64,000 bases of DNA from Pseudoteredinibacter isoporae (GCF_011602085.1 NZ_JAAONY010000004.1:157472-221471); one strand, 5' to 3'; positions 7,419-16,609 are shown, numbered from the stretch's first letter. The notes: a model not told the origin generated them from the sequence alone. Numbers and translations are program-made.

Positions 7419-8824
7419 TTTCCAGGCATGTGGGGGCGAAGCCAGACCTTTGAATAAAAGCGGTAAAAAATCAGTACCGCTTTTACAATATAGTCGGCAA
7501 TCAAAGCACCGAATATCCACTCGACCGATAAGCCTAAAAATTTAAACAACAGCGCGACAGCCATTCGCGTCAGCAGAAAACCACTGAAGGTTGATAGCAA
7601 AGGAAAGCGGGTATCGCCCGCTCCGCGTAGTGCCCCGCCCAGTGCGAAGTCGACGGCCATTAAGGGTTGTGAAATGCCCAGCATGAATAAAAATACGGCT
7701 GTGAGCCGAATCACCTCAGGGTCGTTCACCATAAAGCTGGCCAACGGTGTCGCAAAATATATGGTGAGGGCACCCATAATGGTCATGGTCAGAACGGCCC
7801 AAAACAGTGTGCGGTAACCAATGCCAATGGCACGGTCCGGATTGCCGGCCCCCAATTCCTGACCGACAAGCGCCGAGGCCGCAACGCCAAATCCTGCCCC
7901 AATGACAATCGTAATGGATAAAATGCCCAAGCCAACACCATAGGCTGCAAAAGCTTCGGTACTGTAAGTGGCAACGACCGTTAAAAATAAAAACAGCGCA
8001 ATCTGGATGACCAGTTGTTCGGCGATGGCCGGGTAGGAAATATGCCAGAGTTTTTTTACGGCCTGCCAATCCTGTTTCAGGTTGCTGCTTTGGTAGGGCA
8101 GCTGCAAACAATGACGCCGCCATAGAATCCAGGTCAATATACTGCCAATAACGTAGGCGATGCCACCGCCTAATGCGGTACCTCGAATACCCAGTTCGGG
8201 AACATTCAAGAGTGGCCAACCATAGGTGAGGGCTGCGCAGAAAGGTAGAAACAGCGCGTTGCAAAAAGCTGTGATATACAGTGGCACCCAACCATCACCG
8301 GTTGCCCGCAAAGCGGACGTAATCAGCACAATAATCGCGAAGTTGGCGTTAAACGCGCTGGAGAAACGAACGTAGTCAATGGTCGCTTCCTTTGCAGGGC
8401 CTGTCAGTTGAAAAACATCGGCGAGCTGGGGCACCAGATACATAAAAATCAGGCTGGTGACGATACTCAAGGCAATACCGAGCTTAACGCTCAAGCTGGT
8501 CAACAGCGCGGCTTCTTGTGGCTTTTTTGCGCCCCAGGCATGGGCGATCAGGGCAGTGGCGCCCGCGCTCAATCCCATGATTCCCGCGTACACAATAAAG
8601 AATATTCGTGAGCCCGTGGTAACGGCGGCCACTTCAGCGGTGCCGAGTGTGGCAACAATTTTGATGACAGCCAGATTGACCAGATTGAAAATCAGAAAAA
8701 GAGAAATGCTCGGCAGCGCGAGGCCGAGGATGCTGGGGGGGTGTTGCTTTTCCCCGGTGTTATTGCCCTTTCGCTTGCTTTCACTGTTCGGCTGTTGCTG
8801 CGCTTGGCTGGCTTCGGCGTCCAT
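7415..8824 (-). CDS. MATE-family multidrug/metabolite exporter
   Basis: The 469-residue product has about twelve hydrophobic segments in two similar halves, as in the MATE (multi-antimicrobial extrusion) family. Family-like stretches include SILGLALPSISLF at the start of TM1, TGSRIFFIVYAGIMGLSAG, and the second-half GFGVAASALVGQELGAGNPDRA. These inner-membrane proteins export cationic drugs or metabolites against a Na+ or H+ gradient. The N-terminal 30 residues are hydrophilic and glutamine-rich. It is convergent with the methyltransferase gene. Confidence 0.9.
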   Translation of the reverse strand: MDAEASQAQQQPNSESKRKGNNTGEKQHPPSILGLALPSISLFLIFNLVNLAVIKIVATLGTAEVAAVTTGSRIFFIVYAGIMGLSAGATALIAHAWGAKKPQEAALLTSLSVKLGIALSIVTSLIFMYLVPQLADVFQLTGPAKEATIDYVRFSSAFNANFAIIVLITSALRATGDGWVPLYITAFCNALFLPFCAALTYGWPLLNVPELGIRGTALGGGIAYVIGSILTWILWRRHCLQLPYQSSNLKQDWQAVKKLWHISYPAIAEQLVIQIALFLFLTVVATYSTEAFAAYGVGLGILSITIVIGAGFGVAASALVGQELGAGNPDRAIGIGYRTLFWAVLTMTIMGALTIYFATPLASFMVNDPEVIRLTAVFLFMLGISQPLMAVDFALGGALRGAGDTRFPLLSTFSGFLLTRMAVALLFKFLGLSVEWIFGALIADYIVKAVLIFYRFYSKVWLRPHMPGN

Positions 8825-9072
8825 GGAGATTTGGATATTCCGCTATGGTCAGCCGCTTGTTTCCGGATTTGCCTCGTTACCTTTTGTATTTATCTAGCGC
8901 GCGAGGGCGTTAAGACTGTGGAGGCGATTGTTCAGGATCAGAAGGGAGCGGCTCTGAAATTATCCGTTCAGTGTAACAGCCCCGCCGATTTTCTGAACAG
9001 GGCCATTGTGTCATCTTAAATGGTGCGAAATGGTCAGTTTATGGACGCTTAACTGCGCATTTACGATCTTGC

Positions 9073-9999
9073 TTATGGTTCTGGTGCTTCCATTTTTCTT
9101 TCTGGATTCAGCAGAGCCAGAATGCGTTGCCTTGGCGTCATGATCAGTACATTGCCTATCAGCACCAGGCATAAACCCATCACGCTCAGCCAGGTCCATT
9201 GAAAGTTTTCAAACCAGGCTGACAATTGCAGGGCAATTACCGGGAACAACAGGCTGGCGTAGGAGGCTTTGTCTGCGCCCAGACGGCCTACCAGTGTCAG
9301 GTAACAGCTAAAGGCAATAATGGATCCGAACACGGAAAGATACAGCAGCGAAGCAATGTACTCCGGGCGGGTATCAAAATTGAATTCCAGTCCCATCAAA
9401 GCGGCCACCAACATCATGCTCAGGGCGCCATAGCTCATGCCAAAGGCATTGGCCTGTAAGACGGGAATATTCCGTTGTTGATTGTGGGACGACACAATGT
9501 TTCCGATCGATGCGCAGTAGGTGGCGGCCAATCCAAGCGCCAGTGCTACCCAGATATCCTTACCGCTTGCTTCAACCGCAGCAAGTTCCGGCCAGAACAC
9601 CATGGCAATACCGCAGATGCCGATACAGGCTGCCAGCAATACATGCATTTGAATGGGGCGACCTAAAAACAGGCGGCCGTTCAGAATATTCAAAAATACG
9701 ATGCCTGCAAAAATCACGGCAACTAATCCCGAACTGATGCGTTCAGTGGTCAGGTACATTAACCAGTAATTCAAACCAAATAAAAAATTGCCCTGCAAAA
9801 ACATCAACAAATGTTCACGCCATCCAAACCGCAAACGTTTGTTGAGCAGGGCACAGAAGAGCATCAGTAAAATCCCGGCCAGTGCAAAGCGATAGGCTAC
9901 CGAAACCAGTGGCGCGACTTCCCCTAGCTGAAAGGTGATGGCAATCCAGGTTGAGCCCCAGATCAGGACGGTAGTCAGGTACAGGCTGAGATTGTTCAC
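9073..9999 (-). CDS. EamA-domain (DMT superfamily) transporter
   Basis: 308 residues with ten predicted membrane segments and two EamA repeats. The first begins LTTVLIWGSTWIAI and the second contains LGLAATYCASIGNI. DMT transporters of this type export amino acids, metabolites or drugs. It is divergent from a MocR-type regulator gene with 155 bases between the starts, a pairing often seen when the regulator controls the exporter. The shared gap carries repeated TACAGT motifs. Confidence 0.9.
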   Translation of the reverse strand: MNNLSLYLTTVLIWGSTWIAITFQLGEVAPLVSVAYRFALAGILLMLFCALLNKRLRFGWREHLLMFLQGNFLFGLNYWLMYLTTERISSGLVAVIFAGIVFLNILNGRLFLGRPIQMHVLLAACIGICGIAMVFWPELAAVEASGKDIWVALALGLAATYCASIGNIVSSHNQQRNIPVLQANAFGMSYGALSMMLVAALMGLEFNFDTRPEYIASLLYLSVFGSIIAFSCYLTLVGRLGADKASYASLLFPVIALQLSAWFENFQWTWLSVMGLCLVLIGNVLIMTPRQRILALLNPERKMEAPEP

Positions 10000-10066
10000 G
10001 GTCGTTCACTCATTGCTATGGTTTAGGCTTTATGAAAAGATAAGCCATTCTCGCCTGACAATACAT

Positions 10067-10120
10067 GTACAGTTTGCGATACAGTATATGCCACTGTCAT
10101 GGTGCTTTTACCGATACAGT
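10067..10120. promoter_or_regulatory. TACAGT repeat cluster between exporter and MocR genes
   Basis: TACAGT occurs as direct repeats at 10068-10073, 10080-10085 and 10115-10120, with an inverted ACTGT at 10093-10097. Two copies extend to CGATACAGT (10077-10085 and 10112-10120), 35 bases apart. MocR/PdxR-type regulators are known to bind spaced direct repeats near their own promoters, so this is a candidate operator for the divergent pair. Confidence 0.5.
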
Positions 10121-10154
10121 TTTTACGCCGGCCCGTTCGGCGAAGGAGCCCGCT

Positions 10155-11558
10155 TTGGCTTTACTCCCTATTAATCGCCACGATGAGCAGCCCTTGGTTG
10201 AGCAAATTGTTCAGGGCTTCAGCCAGCGCATTGAACAGCGCAGTATGCGTTCAGGCAGCAAGGTGCCGTCGATTCGGCGCTTTGCCGAAGAGCATGGCGT
10301 CAGCCGTTTTACGGTGGTTCAGGCCTATGATCGTCTGGTGGCTTCGGGGCATTTGCAGTCTCGCAAGGGGTCGGGCTTTTATGTGGGAAAGGTGGCAATA
10401 CCCGAAAAGGTGCACACGGCTTGTCAGTTGGATCGTGCGGGGGATGTATTGTGGCTGTTGCGACAAGCATTAAAAGACGGCCAATACCGCTTTCAGCCTG
10501 GTTGCGGTTGGCTGCCTGCCGATTGGATGGATGCGGCCAATGTGCAACGCAGTTTGCGTCAGTTGTCTCGCAACAGTGGCGCGCATCTTGTGGATTACAG
10601 TCAGGCGGGCGGTTATGTGCCGCTTCGCCAGCAGCTGGTACGACGCTTGGAAGAGGCTGGAATTCGGGCGGAGGTCCCGCAGATTGTTACCTGTCATGGT
10701 GCGTCCCATGGAGTGGATCTGGTTTGTCGTTTGATGCTGCGTCCGGGTGACAAAGTGCTGATCGATGACCCGGCTTATTTTAATCTCTTTGGCATGTTGA
10801 AGTTGTTTGGTGCTGAGGTGCTGGCGGTTCCCCGATTGGAAGACGGCCCGGACATTTCGGTCCTCAAAGAGTTGCTGGCGCTTCACAAACCGAAGCTGAT
10901 GATTACAACGGCCATTCTCCATAACCCGACCAGCAGCTGCATCAGCCCCGCGATTGCCTATGAGTTGTTGAAGCTTGCGGAACAGCATAATTTTTACATT
11001 CTGGAAGATGATATCTACGGAGATCTGCATCCCAATCCGGGGCCGCGCCTAGCGTCTTTGGATCAGTTGAACCGGGTTATCTATGTCAGCAGTTTTTCAA
11101 AAACGGTCTCGGCGGCGTTACGTGTGGGCTACATCGCCTGCCGTCAGGATTTGACGGCGGAGTTGATGGACTTGAAATTATTGACGCAATTAACCTCCAG
11201 TGAAATTGCAGAGCGTGCGGTTCATCACACCCTGGCTGAGGGTTTGTATCGCAAGCACGTGCGTCGTCTACACGGGCGTTTGGATGAGGCTCGGGAATGT
11301 GCCAGTGAGGGTCTGGAGAAGTTGGGTTTTGAAATTTTTGGTCACGCAGAGCACGGCATGTTTGTCTGGGCGACGGTGCCGGATGGGCCGTTAAACTCTT
11401 CCGAGTTAGCGCAGAAGGCTTTGGAGCACGATATGGTTCTGGCACCAGGAAATGTGTTCAGGGCCGATGGGCAGGGAGAAAATTCGATGCGTTTTAATGT
11501 AGCGAATACCGGGCCGGAGGCGCTGGCGCTTTTAGGTCGGATTTTGTCTGGGGCATAG
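10155..11558 (+). CDS. MocR-type regulator: GntR HTH fused to PLP aminotransferase fold
   Basis: 467 residues from a TTG start at 10155, chosen because GAAGGAG (10142-10148) stands six bases before it; upstream in-frame codons run through the probable operator. A GntR winged helix fills about residues 8-75 (QPLVEQIVQGFSQRI, GSKVPSIRRFAEEHGVSRFTV). A fold-type I aminotransferase domain follows, with the PLP-lysine motif SSFSKTVSAALRVGY. MocR proteins bind PLP or an aldimine as effector and normally do not catalyse transamination. The likely target is the divergent EamA exporter gene. Confidence 0.9.
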   Translation: MALLPINRHDEQPLVEQIVQGFSQRIEQRSMRSGSKVPSIRRFAEEHGVSRFTVVQAYDRLVASGHLQSRKGSGFYVGKVAIPEKVHTACQLDRAGDVLWLLRQALKDGQYRFQPGCGWLPADWMDAANVQRSLRQLSRNSGAHLVDYSQAGGYVPLRQQLVRRLEEAGIRAEVPQIVTCHGASHGVDLVCRLMLRPGDKVLIDDPAYFNLFGMLKLFGAEVLAVPRLEDGPDISVLKELLALHKPKLMITTAILHNPTSSCISPAIAYELLKLAEQHNFYILEDDIYGDLHPNPGPRLASLDQLNRVIYVSSFSKTVSAALRVGYIACRQDLTAELMDLKLLTQLTSSEIAERAVHHTLAEGLYRKHVRRLHGRLDEARECASEGLEKLGFEIFGHAEHGMFVWATVPDGPLNSSELAQKALEHDMVLAPGNVFRADGQGENSMRFNVANTGPEALALLGRILSGA

Positions 11559-11604
11559 GCAGTCTTAACCGTGGATAATCTGTTGCGTGTGAAAGGCGCC
11601 CTGC

Positions 11605-11650
11605 AAATAAAAAACGGGCCATAGCGAATCCGATCACTATGGCCCGTTAG
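11605..11650 (-). terminator. Rho-independent terminator after the second M20 hydrolase
   Basis: On the minus strand a 12-bp stem (AACGGGCCATAG at 11613-11624 paired with CTATGGCCCGTT at 11637-11648) is followed by a T-rich run. It ends the leftward M20 gene and may also serve the convergent MocR gene. Confidence 0.85.
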
Positions 11651-11710
11651 CTCCTCGAAAGCGTTGTTTAATCGGCGAGATTGGCTTTTCCGATTAAACC
11701 CTGAAGCGTG

Positions 11711-13012
11711 TTATGGCTTCTGATTCATATAATCCATAGTTAAGTTGGCCAGAAGCTTAACGCCTAACTTCATACCGGAATCTTCCACCTGAAACTCAGG
11801 AGTGTGGTGAGCGGGTGCCTCGCTCAACGGGCGATCTTTGGCTTTGCCGCCAACAAACAGGTAAACACCGGGCACTTTTTCCTGGAAGAAAGAGAAATCT
11901 TCTGCACCGGTAACCGGGTTAACTTCCTGCACGTTGGTGTCGCCAGCGGTGCGGCTAAGGGTCGGCAGCATTTGGCGCATCAAATCAGGATTGTTATAGG
12001 TCACCGGGTAGCTGTAGTTCAGTGGCAGGGTGACTTCGGCAGTGGCGTTCATGCTTTTGGCAATGTGCTCCGCTTTGCGACGCACGCCCTCATGAACCTT
12101 GTCGCGAACGCCTTCGTCCAGAGTTCGAATGGTGCCGATAATTTCCACTTCGTTAGGAATGATGTTTGAGCGAATACCGCCCTGAATCTTACCAACGGTC
12201 ACTACGGCGGCGGATTGGGTGAGATTCGCTTCACGGCTGACCACCGTTTGCAGGCCCATAATGATCTGAGCAGCGGTAACAACGGGATCAGTACTCAACC
12301 ATGGGTAAGCGCCGTGGGCCTGTTTGCCTTTGACGACAATTTTATAAGGGTCCACTGCAGCCATGATGCCGCCGCTGCGATACTTTACGATACCCACATC
12401 GGTTTGGGAGTTGATGTGCAGACCGAAGATGGCATCCACATCAGGGTTTTTCAGCACGCCTTCTTTTACCATCAGCTCCGCGCCGCCTTCTTCACCATCC
12501 GGTGCGCCTTCTTCAGCGGGCTGGAAGATAAACTTCACTTTTCCGCGCAGCTGGTCTTTGTGCTCAACCAGAATCTTGGCAGCACCCATCAGCATAGCCA
12601 TATGGGTGTCGTGCCCGCAGGCGTGCATTACGCCAGTTTCCTGGCCGCGATAGGTCGACTTCGCTTTGGACGCCCAGGGCAGGTCAACGGTTTCGGTGAC
12701 GGGCAGGCCATCCATGTCGGCACGCAAGCCAACAACCGGGCCGGGTTTTCCGCTATCGAGAACAGCAACGACACCAGTGTGGGCGATGCCGGTTTGTACA
12801 TCCAGTCCCAGGCTTCTCAGGTATTTGGCAATGTACTTGGCGGTTTCAAATTCGCGGTTGGAAAGTTCGGGATTCTCGTGGAAATGGTGACGCCACTCGA
12901 TGACTTGTGGCTCGATTTTGTCGGCCATTTTACTCACGCTATCGCTGGCAAAAGCCGGACTTGCTACGCCGATGGCCAGGCTGGCCAAGGCAAAAGAAAT
13001 GGGCTTTAACAT
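11711..13012 (-). CDS. Secreted M20D amidohydrolase/carboxypeptidase
   Basis: 433 residues with a signal peptide ending near residue 22 (SPAFA). M20D motifs are intact: GLRADMDGLPV at 95-105, MHACGHDTHMAM at 129-140, FQPAEEGAPDGEEGG near 165 and TGAEDFSFF near 375. The family removes acyl groups from amino acids (hippurate, indole-acetyl or N-acetyl conjugates). It is a distant paralogue of the hydrolase at 5.2 kb, and both are predicted to be exported, which suggests extracytoplasmic use of conjugated amino acids. It is monocistronic with its own terminator. Confidence 0.9.
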   Translation of the reverse strand: MLKPISFALASLAIGVASPAFASDSVSKMADKIEPQVIEWRHHFHENPELSNREFETAKYIAKYLRSLGLDVQTGIAHTGVVAVLDSGKPGPVVGLRADMDGLPVTETVDLPWASKAKSTYRGQETGVMHACGHDTHMAMLMGAAKILVEHKDQLRGKVKFIFQPAEEGAPDGEEGGAELMVKEGVLKNPDVDAIFGLHINSQTDVGIVKYRSGGIMAAVDPYKIVVKGKQAHGAYPWLSTDPVVTAAQIIMGLQTVVSREANLTQSAAVVTVGKIQGGIRSNIIPNEVEIIGTIRTLDEGVRDKVHEGVRRKAEHIAKSMNATAEVTLPLNYSYPVTYNNPDLMRQMLPTLSRTAGDTNVQEVNPVTGAEDFSFFQEKVPGVYLFVGGKAKDRPLSEAPAHHTPEFQVEDSGMKLGVKLLANLTMDYMNQKP

Positions 13013-13130
13013 AAAACTTCCTTTGGTTTTATTATGGCATTAGAACTATAACGATTTAGCAGAGCATAACCTTAATCGATAAGTACGTTCATGAATAGCA
13101 AATACGATGCGTCACGCTTTGCTGAAAGAT

Positions 13131-13156
13131 CCGTTAAACCCTGAAGGGTTTAACGG
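13131..13156. repeat. Perfect 26-bp palindrome in a divergent gap
   Basis: CCGTTAAACCC (13131-13141) and GGGTTTAACGG (13146-13156) form a perfect 11-bp inverted repeat around TGAA, followed on the plus strand by TTTGACTTTT. It lies between two divergent starts, so it could be an operator, or a terminator stopping a transcript that enters from the left. Confidence 0.6.
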
Positions 13157-13279
13157 TTTGACTTTTATGGACGCTAAAGCCCTGATTCTGCTATGGTTTT
13201 GACTTGTTGAGAACAAAAGGATCGCGGATTTTCGCTGACGTAGAACTTTTTTCTCATTTTTTCAAAGCGTTGAGAAAGC

Positions 13280-13636
13280 ATGTTTAAAAATCTCTTCAAA
13301 TGGCAAAAAGGTCGACAGAACAGTGGTTACGATAAAATGCTCTTATGTGGCAGTTATTGGCCCTTGCCGTTTGATGTTTATCTGCTCCGTTTTCCAGAAG
13401 GCTCGGAGATTCCTCCACATAAAGACAAGGTAAAATCCGGGCGTCACTACCGCCTAAATATTGTACTGAAGCAGGCTGAGCGGGGTGGAGAGTTTTATTG
13501 TGAGTCACCCATTTACGAAAATGCGCGTATAAAATTCTTTCGACCCGATCTATCTGAGCACTCGGTGTCGAAGGTGGAAAAAGGTAATCGTTATTTGTTG
13601 AGTTTGGGTTGGGTGAGAGACTCTAGTTTGAAGTGA
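13280..13636 (+). CDS. Small 2-oxoglutarate/Fe(II)-type oxygenase
   Basis: A 118-residue protein that keeps the core of a 2OG-Fe(II) dioxygenase: His47-x-Asp49 in IPPHKDK, a distal His94 in LSEHSV, and Arg104 in KGNRYLLSLGW, which would bind the co-substrate. The length is close to a bare double-stranded beta-helix, so it resembles short aspartyl/prolyl hydroxylase-like proteins. The substrate is unknown. The gene stands alone, 58 bases before the next reading frame on the same strand. Confidence 0.7.
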   Translation: MFKNLFKWQKGRQNSGYDKMLLCGSYWPLPFDVYLLRFPEGSEIPPHKDKVKSGRHYRLNIVLKQAERGGEFYCESPIYENARIKFFRPDLSEHSVSKVEKGNRYLLSLGWVRDSSLK

Positions 13637-13715
13637 TGCCTCTTAGGCTGAGGAGAGAAGCTTACCGGGTTGCTCAACATAAGGTTTCAAGGCTTTGGCG
13701 GTTAATGGAAAAGAC

Positions 13716-14195
13716 ATGAAAAGCTTCCTATTGGTATTTATATCCGTTTCAATCTCATTATCTATCGCTTGGCTTTGGCATAATCAAATGCACTCTGAGC
13801 GTGCTGTTAATCCGATTGTGCCAAACTCTGTTCATGACATTTATAGGGAGGGCCGATTTGATAACCAGTTCATTCGGGTAGACGGATACATGAAACTTTC
13901 GGGTTCTGGATTGGCTCTCTATCAGGATAAAGACGCGGCTCATTTCAGAGGGCCTGTATCTGAGCCAGAATTGGCAATCTTGGTGCCCCCTGAGAAGATT
14001 CCGCAGGAATGTATAAATTCCTATATCCGTATATCAGGGAGGTCTAAATACACGGTTTACGGATTTGCTGTTGATAATCTCAGGTTATTTTGGTCTCTGG
14101 AGCTTGGGATGAATTGCTTGCCCGAGGGATATTACGATAAAGACTTGAAAGCCTCATTGGATAGCAAAACCAAGAAAGCAAAGAAAGATATCTAA
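13716..14195 (+). CDS. Hypothetical membrane-anchored protein
   Basis: 159 residues from the ATG at 13716, preceded by GGAAAAG; a TTG seven codons upstream is an alternative. An N-terminal hydrophobic helix (FLLVFISVSISLSIAWLW) is followed by a soluble, probably periplasmic domain whose FIRVDGYMKL and YIRISGRSKY stretches look like strands of a small beta-barrel, perhaps OB-like. The C-terminus is lysine-rich. I do not recognise the family. Confidence 0.65.
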   Translation: MKSFLLVFISVSISLSIAWLWHNQMHSERAVNPIVPNSVHDIYREGRFDNQFIRVDGYMKLSGSGLALYQDKDAAHFRGPVSEPELAILVPPEKIPQECINSYIRISGRSKYTVYGFAVDNLRLFWSLELGMNCLPEGYYDKDLKASLDSKTKKAKKDI

Positions 14196-14255
14196 GGTAA
14201 GCGGCAGTATGATGAAAACGGATTCGATAAACGATACCAGAAGTGAGGAAGTTCA

Positions 14256-14666
14256 ATGATCACCAAAAAGCTGAAGCAACTGGGAATACTGGTTTTTATT
14301 ATTATGACGTCAGTTGATGCCTTTTCAGAAGGTATCCAGTCGAAGACCGTCATTGATTGGTTGAATATGGTGGACGATGGCAAGTATGCGGAGAGTTGGG
14401 ATGTCGCGGCGCCGTTTTTTAAGGCCCAGGTAAGCAAAGAACAATGGTTACAGGGGCTGAAACAGGCAAGGACTCCATTGGGTAAGGTAGTGACTCGTGA
14501 TATCGAGAGCAGCGATATTCACTCTGTGCTGCCAGGTGCCCCGGAAGGTGAGTATATTGTGGTGGTGTTAAAAGCCAGCTTTGAAAAGATGCCCTCGGCG
14601 ACTGAAACAGTAACGCTGAAGAAAGATGATGATCGGTGGCGAATAGTGGGCTATTACATTAAGTAG
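14256..14666 (+). CDS. DUF4019-domain secreted protein
   Basis: 136 residues with a signal peptide (about 1-24, ending near VDAFSEG) and a DUF4019 domain: WLNMVDDGKYAESWDVAAPFFK, then VSKEQWLQGL and a final WRIVGYYIK strand. This family has a small NTF2-like alpha+beta fold and unknown function. It follows the hypothetical membrane protein by 60 bases on the same strand. Confidence 0.8.
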   Translation: MITKKLKQLGILVFIIMTSVDAFSEGIQSKTVIDWLNMVDDGKYAESWDVAAPFFKAQVSKEQWLQGLKQARTPLGKVVTRDIESSDIHSVLPGAPEGEYIVVVLKASFEKMPSATETVTLKKDDDRWRIVGYYIK

Positions 14667-14710
14667 TGTATCTATCTGTGAAACGGCCTGTAATAAGTTG
14701 AGAGCTCTAC

Positions 14711-15126
14711 GTGATTAAAGAAATCGATAACGCTGTGTTTGAGGCGTTCTGGCCAAGCTTCCAAGCGATTTCAAGGCTTGGGACAGTTACGCCTTTAAGC
14801 CGGATATGAGCTTTGAGCAGGCCTATGATCTGTGGTGCGCTCTCCCCTTGAAGACCTTCGTGTTTGTGGAAGATGGGCGAGTTTTCGCTTCTGATTATAT
14901 TAAAGCCAATGACATGGGCCCCAGTGGTCATATCTGCAATTGTAGCTATATGGTGAGCGAGGCGGCCCGCGGGAGGGGGTTGGCACGCAGGTTGTACGAG
15001 CCTTCGCAGAGGATTGCGGTGCAGCTGGGCTTTGACATTGTGGGTACGCTCCCTAAGGCTTATGAGCATGGTCGCTTGGGGTATGTGGACTGCCACGTCA
15101 TGTATAAGCGCCTGGCTGATTACTAA
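14711..15126 (+). pseudogene. Decayed GNAT N-acetyltransferase gene
   Basis: A GTG at 14711 opens a frame reading IKEIDNAVFEAFWPSFQA, which then runs to a stop. The continuation (DFKAWDSYAFKPDMSFEQAYDL) lies in another frame from 14767, so about one base is missing near 14765. The acetyl-CoA-binding motif ARGRGLARRLYE is present, but AVQLGFDIVGTLPKAYEH jumps from one LGF to what is normally a second LGF about 20 residues later in this family, implying an internal deletion. Two independent lesions argue for a pseudogene rather than a sequencing error. Confidence 0.75.
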
Positions 15127-15341
15127 TCGGCCATTGAGTAGGTTGATGCATCGAAATTTCTTGACTTTAGGGGTAGGTCTATATAGCCTGCCGCTAGCTG
15201 AAAACCAAGCTTATTTACAGTCTCCATTACGATGCGATGTTTAGTTCTTCGTCCTGTAGTTGTTAAATTATTGGCTGTTTCTTCACGCTAATTCAGGGAC
15301 CCTTAAATAGGGCAACTTTTTCCATATACAGGAATGATTTT

Positions 15342-15551
15342 ATGTCTAACACCGTTACTGGAACCGTAAAGTGGTTCAACGAGAGCAAAGGTTTTGGTTT
15401 TATCGAGCAAGATAATGGCCCAGACGTGTTCGCACACTTCAGCGCTATTTCTGGCGATGGCTTCAAAACTTTGAATGAAGGCCAAAAAGTAGAGTTTACT
15501 GTCACTCAGGGTCAAAAAGGCCCTCAGGCTGAGAACATCGTTGCTCTCTAA
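15342..15551 (+). CDS. CspA-family cold-shock protein
   Basis: A 69-residue single cold-shock domain with RNP1 (SKGFGFIEQ) and RNP2 (DVFAHFSAI) and the usual VKWFN opening. It binds single-stranded RNA and DNA and acts as an RNA chaperone. An AGGAA site precedes the ATG. More than 200 non-coding bases lie upstream, fitting the long regulatory leader common in csp genes, and a strong terminator follows. I cannot tell from sequence whether it is cold-inducible. Confidence 0.95.
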   Translation: MSNTVTGTVKWFNESKGFGFIEQDNGPDVFAHFSAISGDGFKTLNEGQKVEFTVTQGQKGPQAENIVAL

Positions 15552-15580
15552 GACCTGACTGATAGACTCTCTCTCTCGAA

Positions 15581-15606
15581 AAGCAAGCCCCCGGGCTTGC
15601 TTTTTT
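15581..15606 (+). terminator. Rho-independent terminator after csp
   Basis: AAGCAAGCCC and GGGCTTGCTT form a GC-rich stem with a minimal loop, followed by six T, 30 bases after the cold-shock stop codon. Confidence 0.9.
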
Positions 15607-15667
15607 GGTTTCTGGGCTAAGGTTTTTCCGTTATGGTTGGCGGACTATTCACCTCCTTATTCCGTTG

Positions 15668-16609
15668 ATGTCCATGAAAACCACTTCTACCTCTCTGCCG
15701 ATGGCATGGCTGATACTGTTGTCCGTTTGTCTCCCTGGTGCTCTGTTTGCCCAGCAGTTGGTTGACGACAGCTTCCAGCCTAAAAACCAGCGTGATTATT
15801 TTCCTGATAAGCCTGGACCGTTGGTATTAATTGATTCCGCTCATCACAATTTTCATCAACTTGATGGTCGCTATAGGCCTTTCGCCAAAGTACTCTCAAG
15901 TGCTGGATTTCGGGTGCAAAACCATTCGACCGCCTTTACAGAGAAAGGGTTGGCGAAAACCGACATTCTGGTTATCGCCAATGCGTTGAACCCCAGGAAT
16001 GCCAGAAACTGGAATTTGCCGAACTTCCCGGCCTTCACGCGTGCCGAGATCGAGGTCGTTTTTGCCTGGGTAAAAGAGGGCGGTTCTCTGATGTTGATTG
16101 CCGATCACATGCCGTTTCCCAAAGCCGCCGGGGATTTGGCGGAGCTATTCGGGTTCCAGTTTTTAAATGCCTACGTTGAAGTCCGTGGTCAACGGGAACA
16201 GTATTTCGATACGAAGGGCGGCGGCTTGTCCGACCACCCTATTACTCGGGGCGTAAGCAGCGAGAAGGCGGTGAGTAGAGTGCGCGGTTTCATGGGACAA
16301 GCTTTCCTGATTCCTCCTCAGGCCCGCCCGCTCATGAGCTTCACCCAGCCTTCCATAGCGTACATGCCAAGCAAGTCTTGGGTGTTTGATGAAGATACGC
16401 CCATTATTCCAGTGACAGGCTGGCATCAGGCCGCCACGCTTGAATTTGGAAAGGGGCGTGTGGCTGTATTTGGTGAGGCAGGAATGTTCACTGCTCAGGT
16501 TCAAAAGGATGGTGACGAGCTGTGGAAAATGGGATTGGACGCGAAAGGCGCCGAGCAGAATGAACAGTTCTTGATCAACAGCTTACTGTGGCTGGCAAAA
16601 AAACTGTGA
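15668..16609 (+). CDS. Secreted DUF4350-like protein
   Basis: 313 residues from the ATG at 15668 (another ATG two codons later is equally good; neither has a strong ribosome site). A signal peptide ends near LPGALFAQQ. The body has the pattern of a periplasmic glutamine-amidotransferase-like fold: PLVLIDSAHHNFHQL, a DILVIANAL strand, WVKEGGSLMLIADHMPF and GKGRVAVFGEAGMF. DUF4350-type proteins share this layout and have no known function. The frame opens within the csp terminator, but the signal peptide supports the later start. Confidence 0.65.
   Translation: MSMKTTSTSLPMAWLILLSVCLPGALFAQQLVDDSFQPKNQRDYFPDKPGPLVLIDSAHHNFHQLDGRYRPFAKVLSSAGFRVQNHSTAFTEKGLAKTDILVIANALNPRNARNWNLPNFPAFTRAEIEVVFAWVKEGGSLMLIADHMPFPKAAGDLAELFGFQFLNAYVEVRGQREQYFDTKGGGLSDHPITRGVSSEKAVSRVRGFMGQAFLIPPQARPLMSFTQPSIAYMPSKSWVFDEDTPIIPVTGWHQAATLEFGKGRVAVFGEAGMFTAQVQKDGDELWKMGLDAKGAEQNEQFLINSLLWLAKKL

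Noticed and set aside
12215-13009. A 264-codon open frame antisense to the second M20 hydrolase
   Set aside because: Same reason: it overlaps a signal peptide and metal-site motifs on the real strand and shows no family features.
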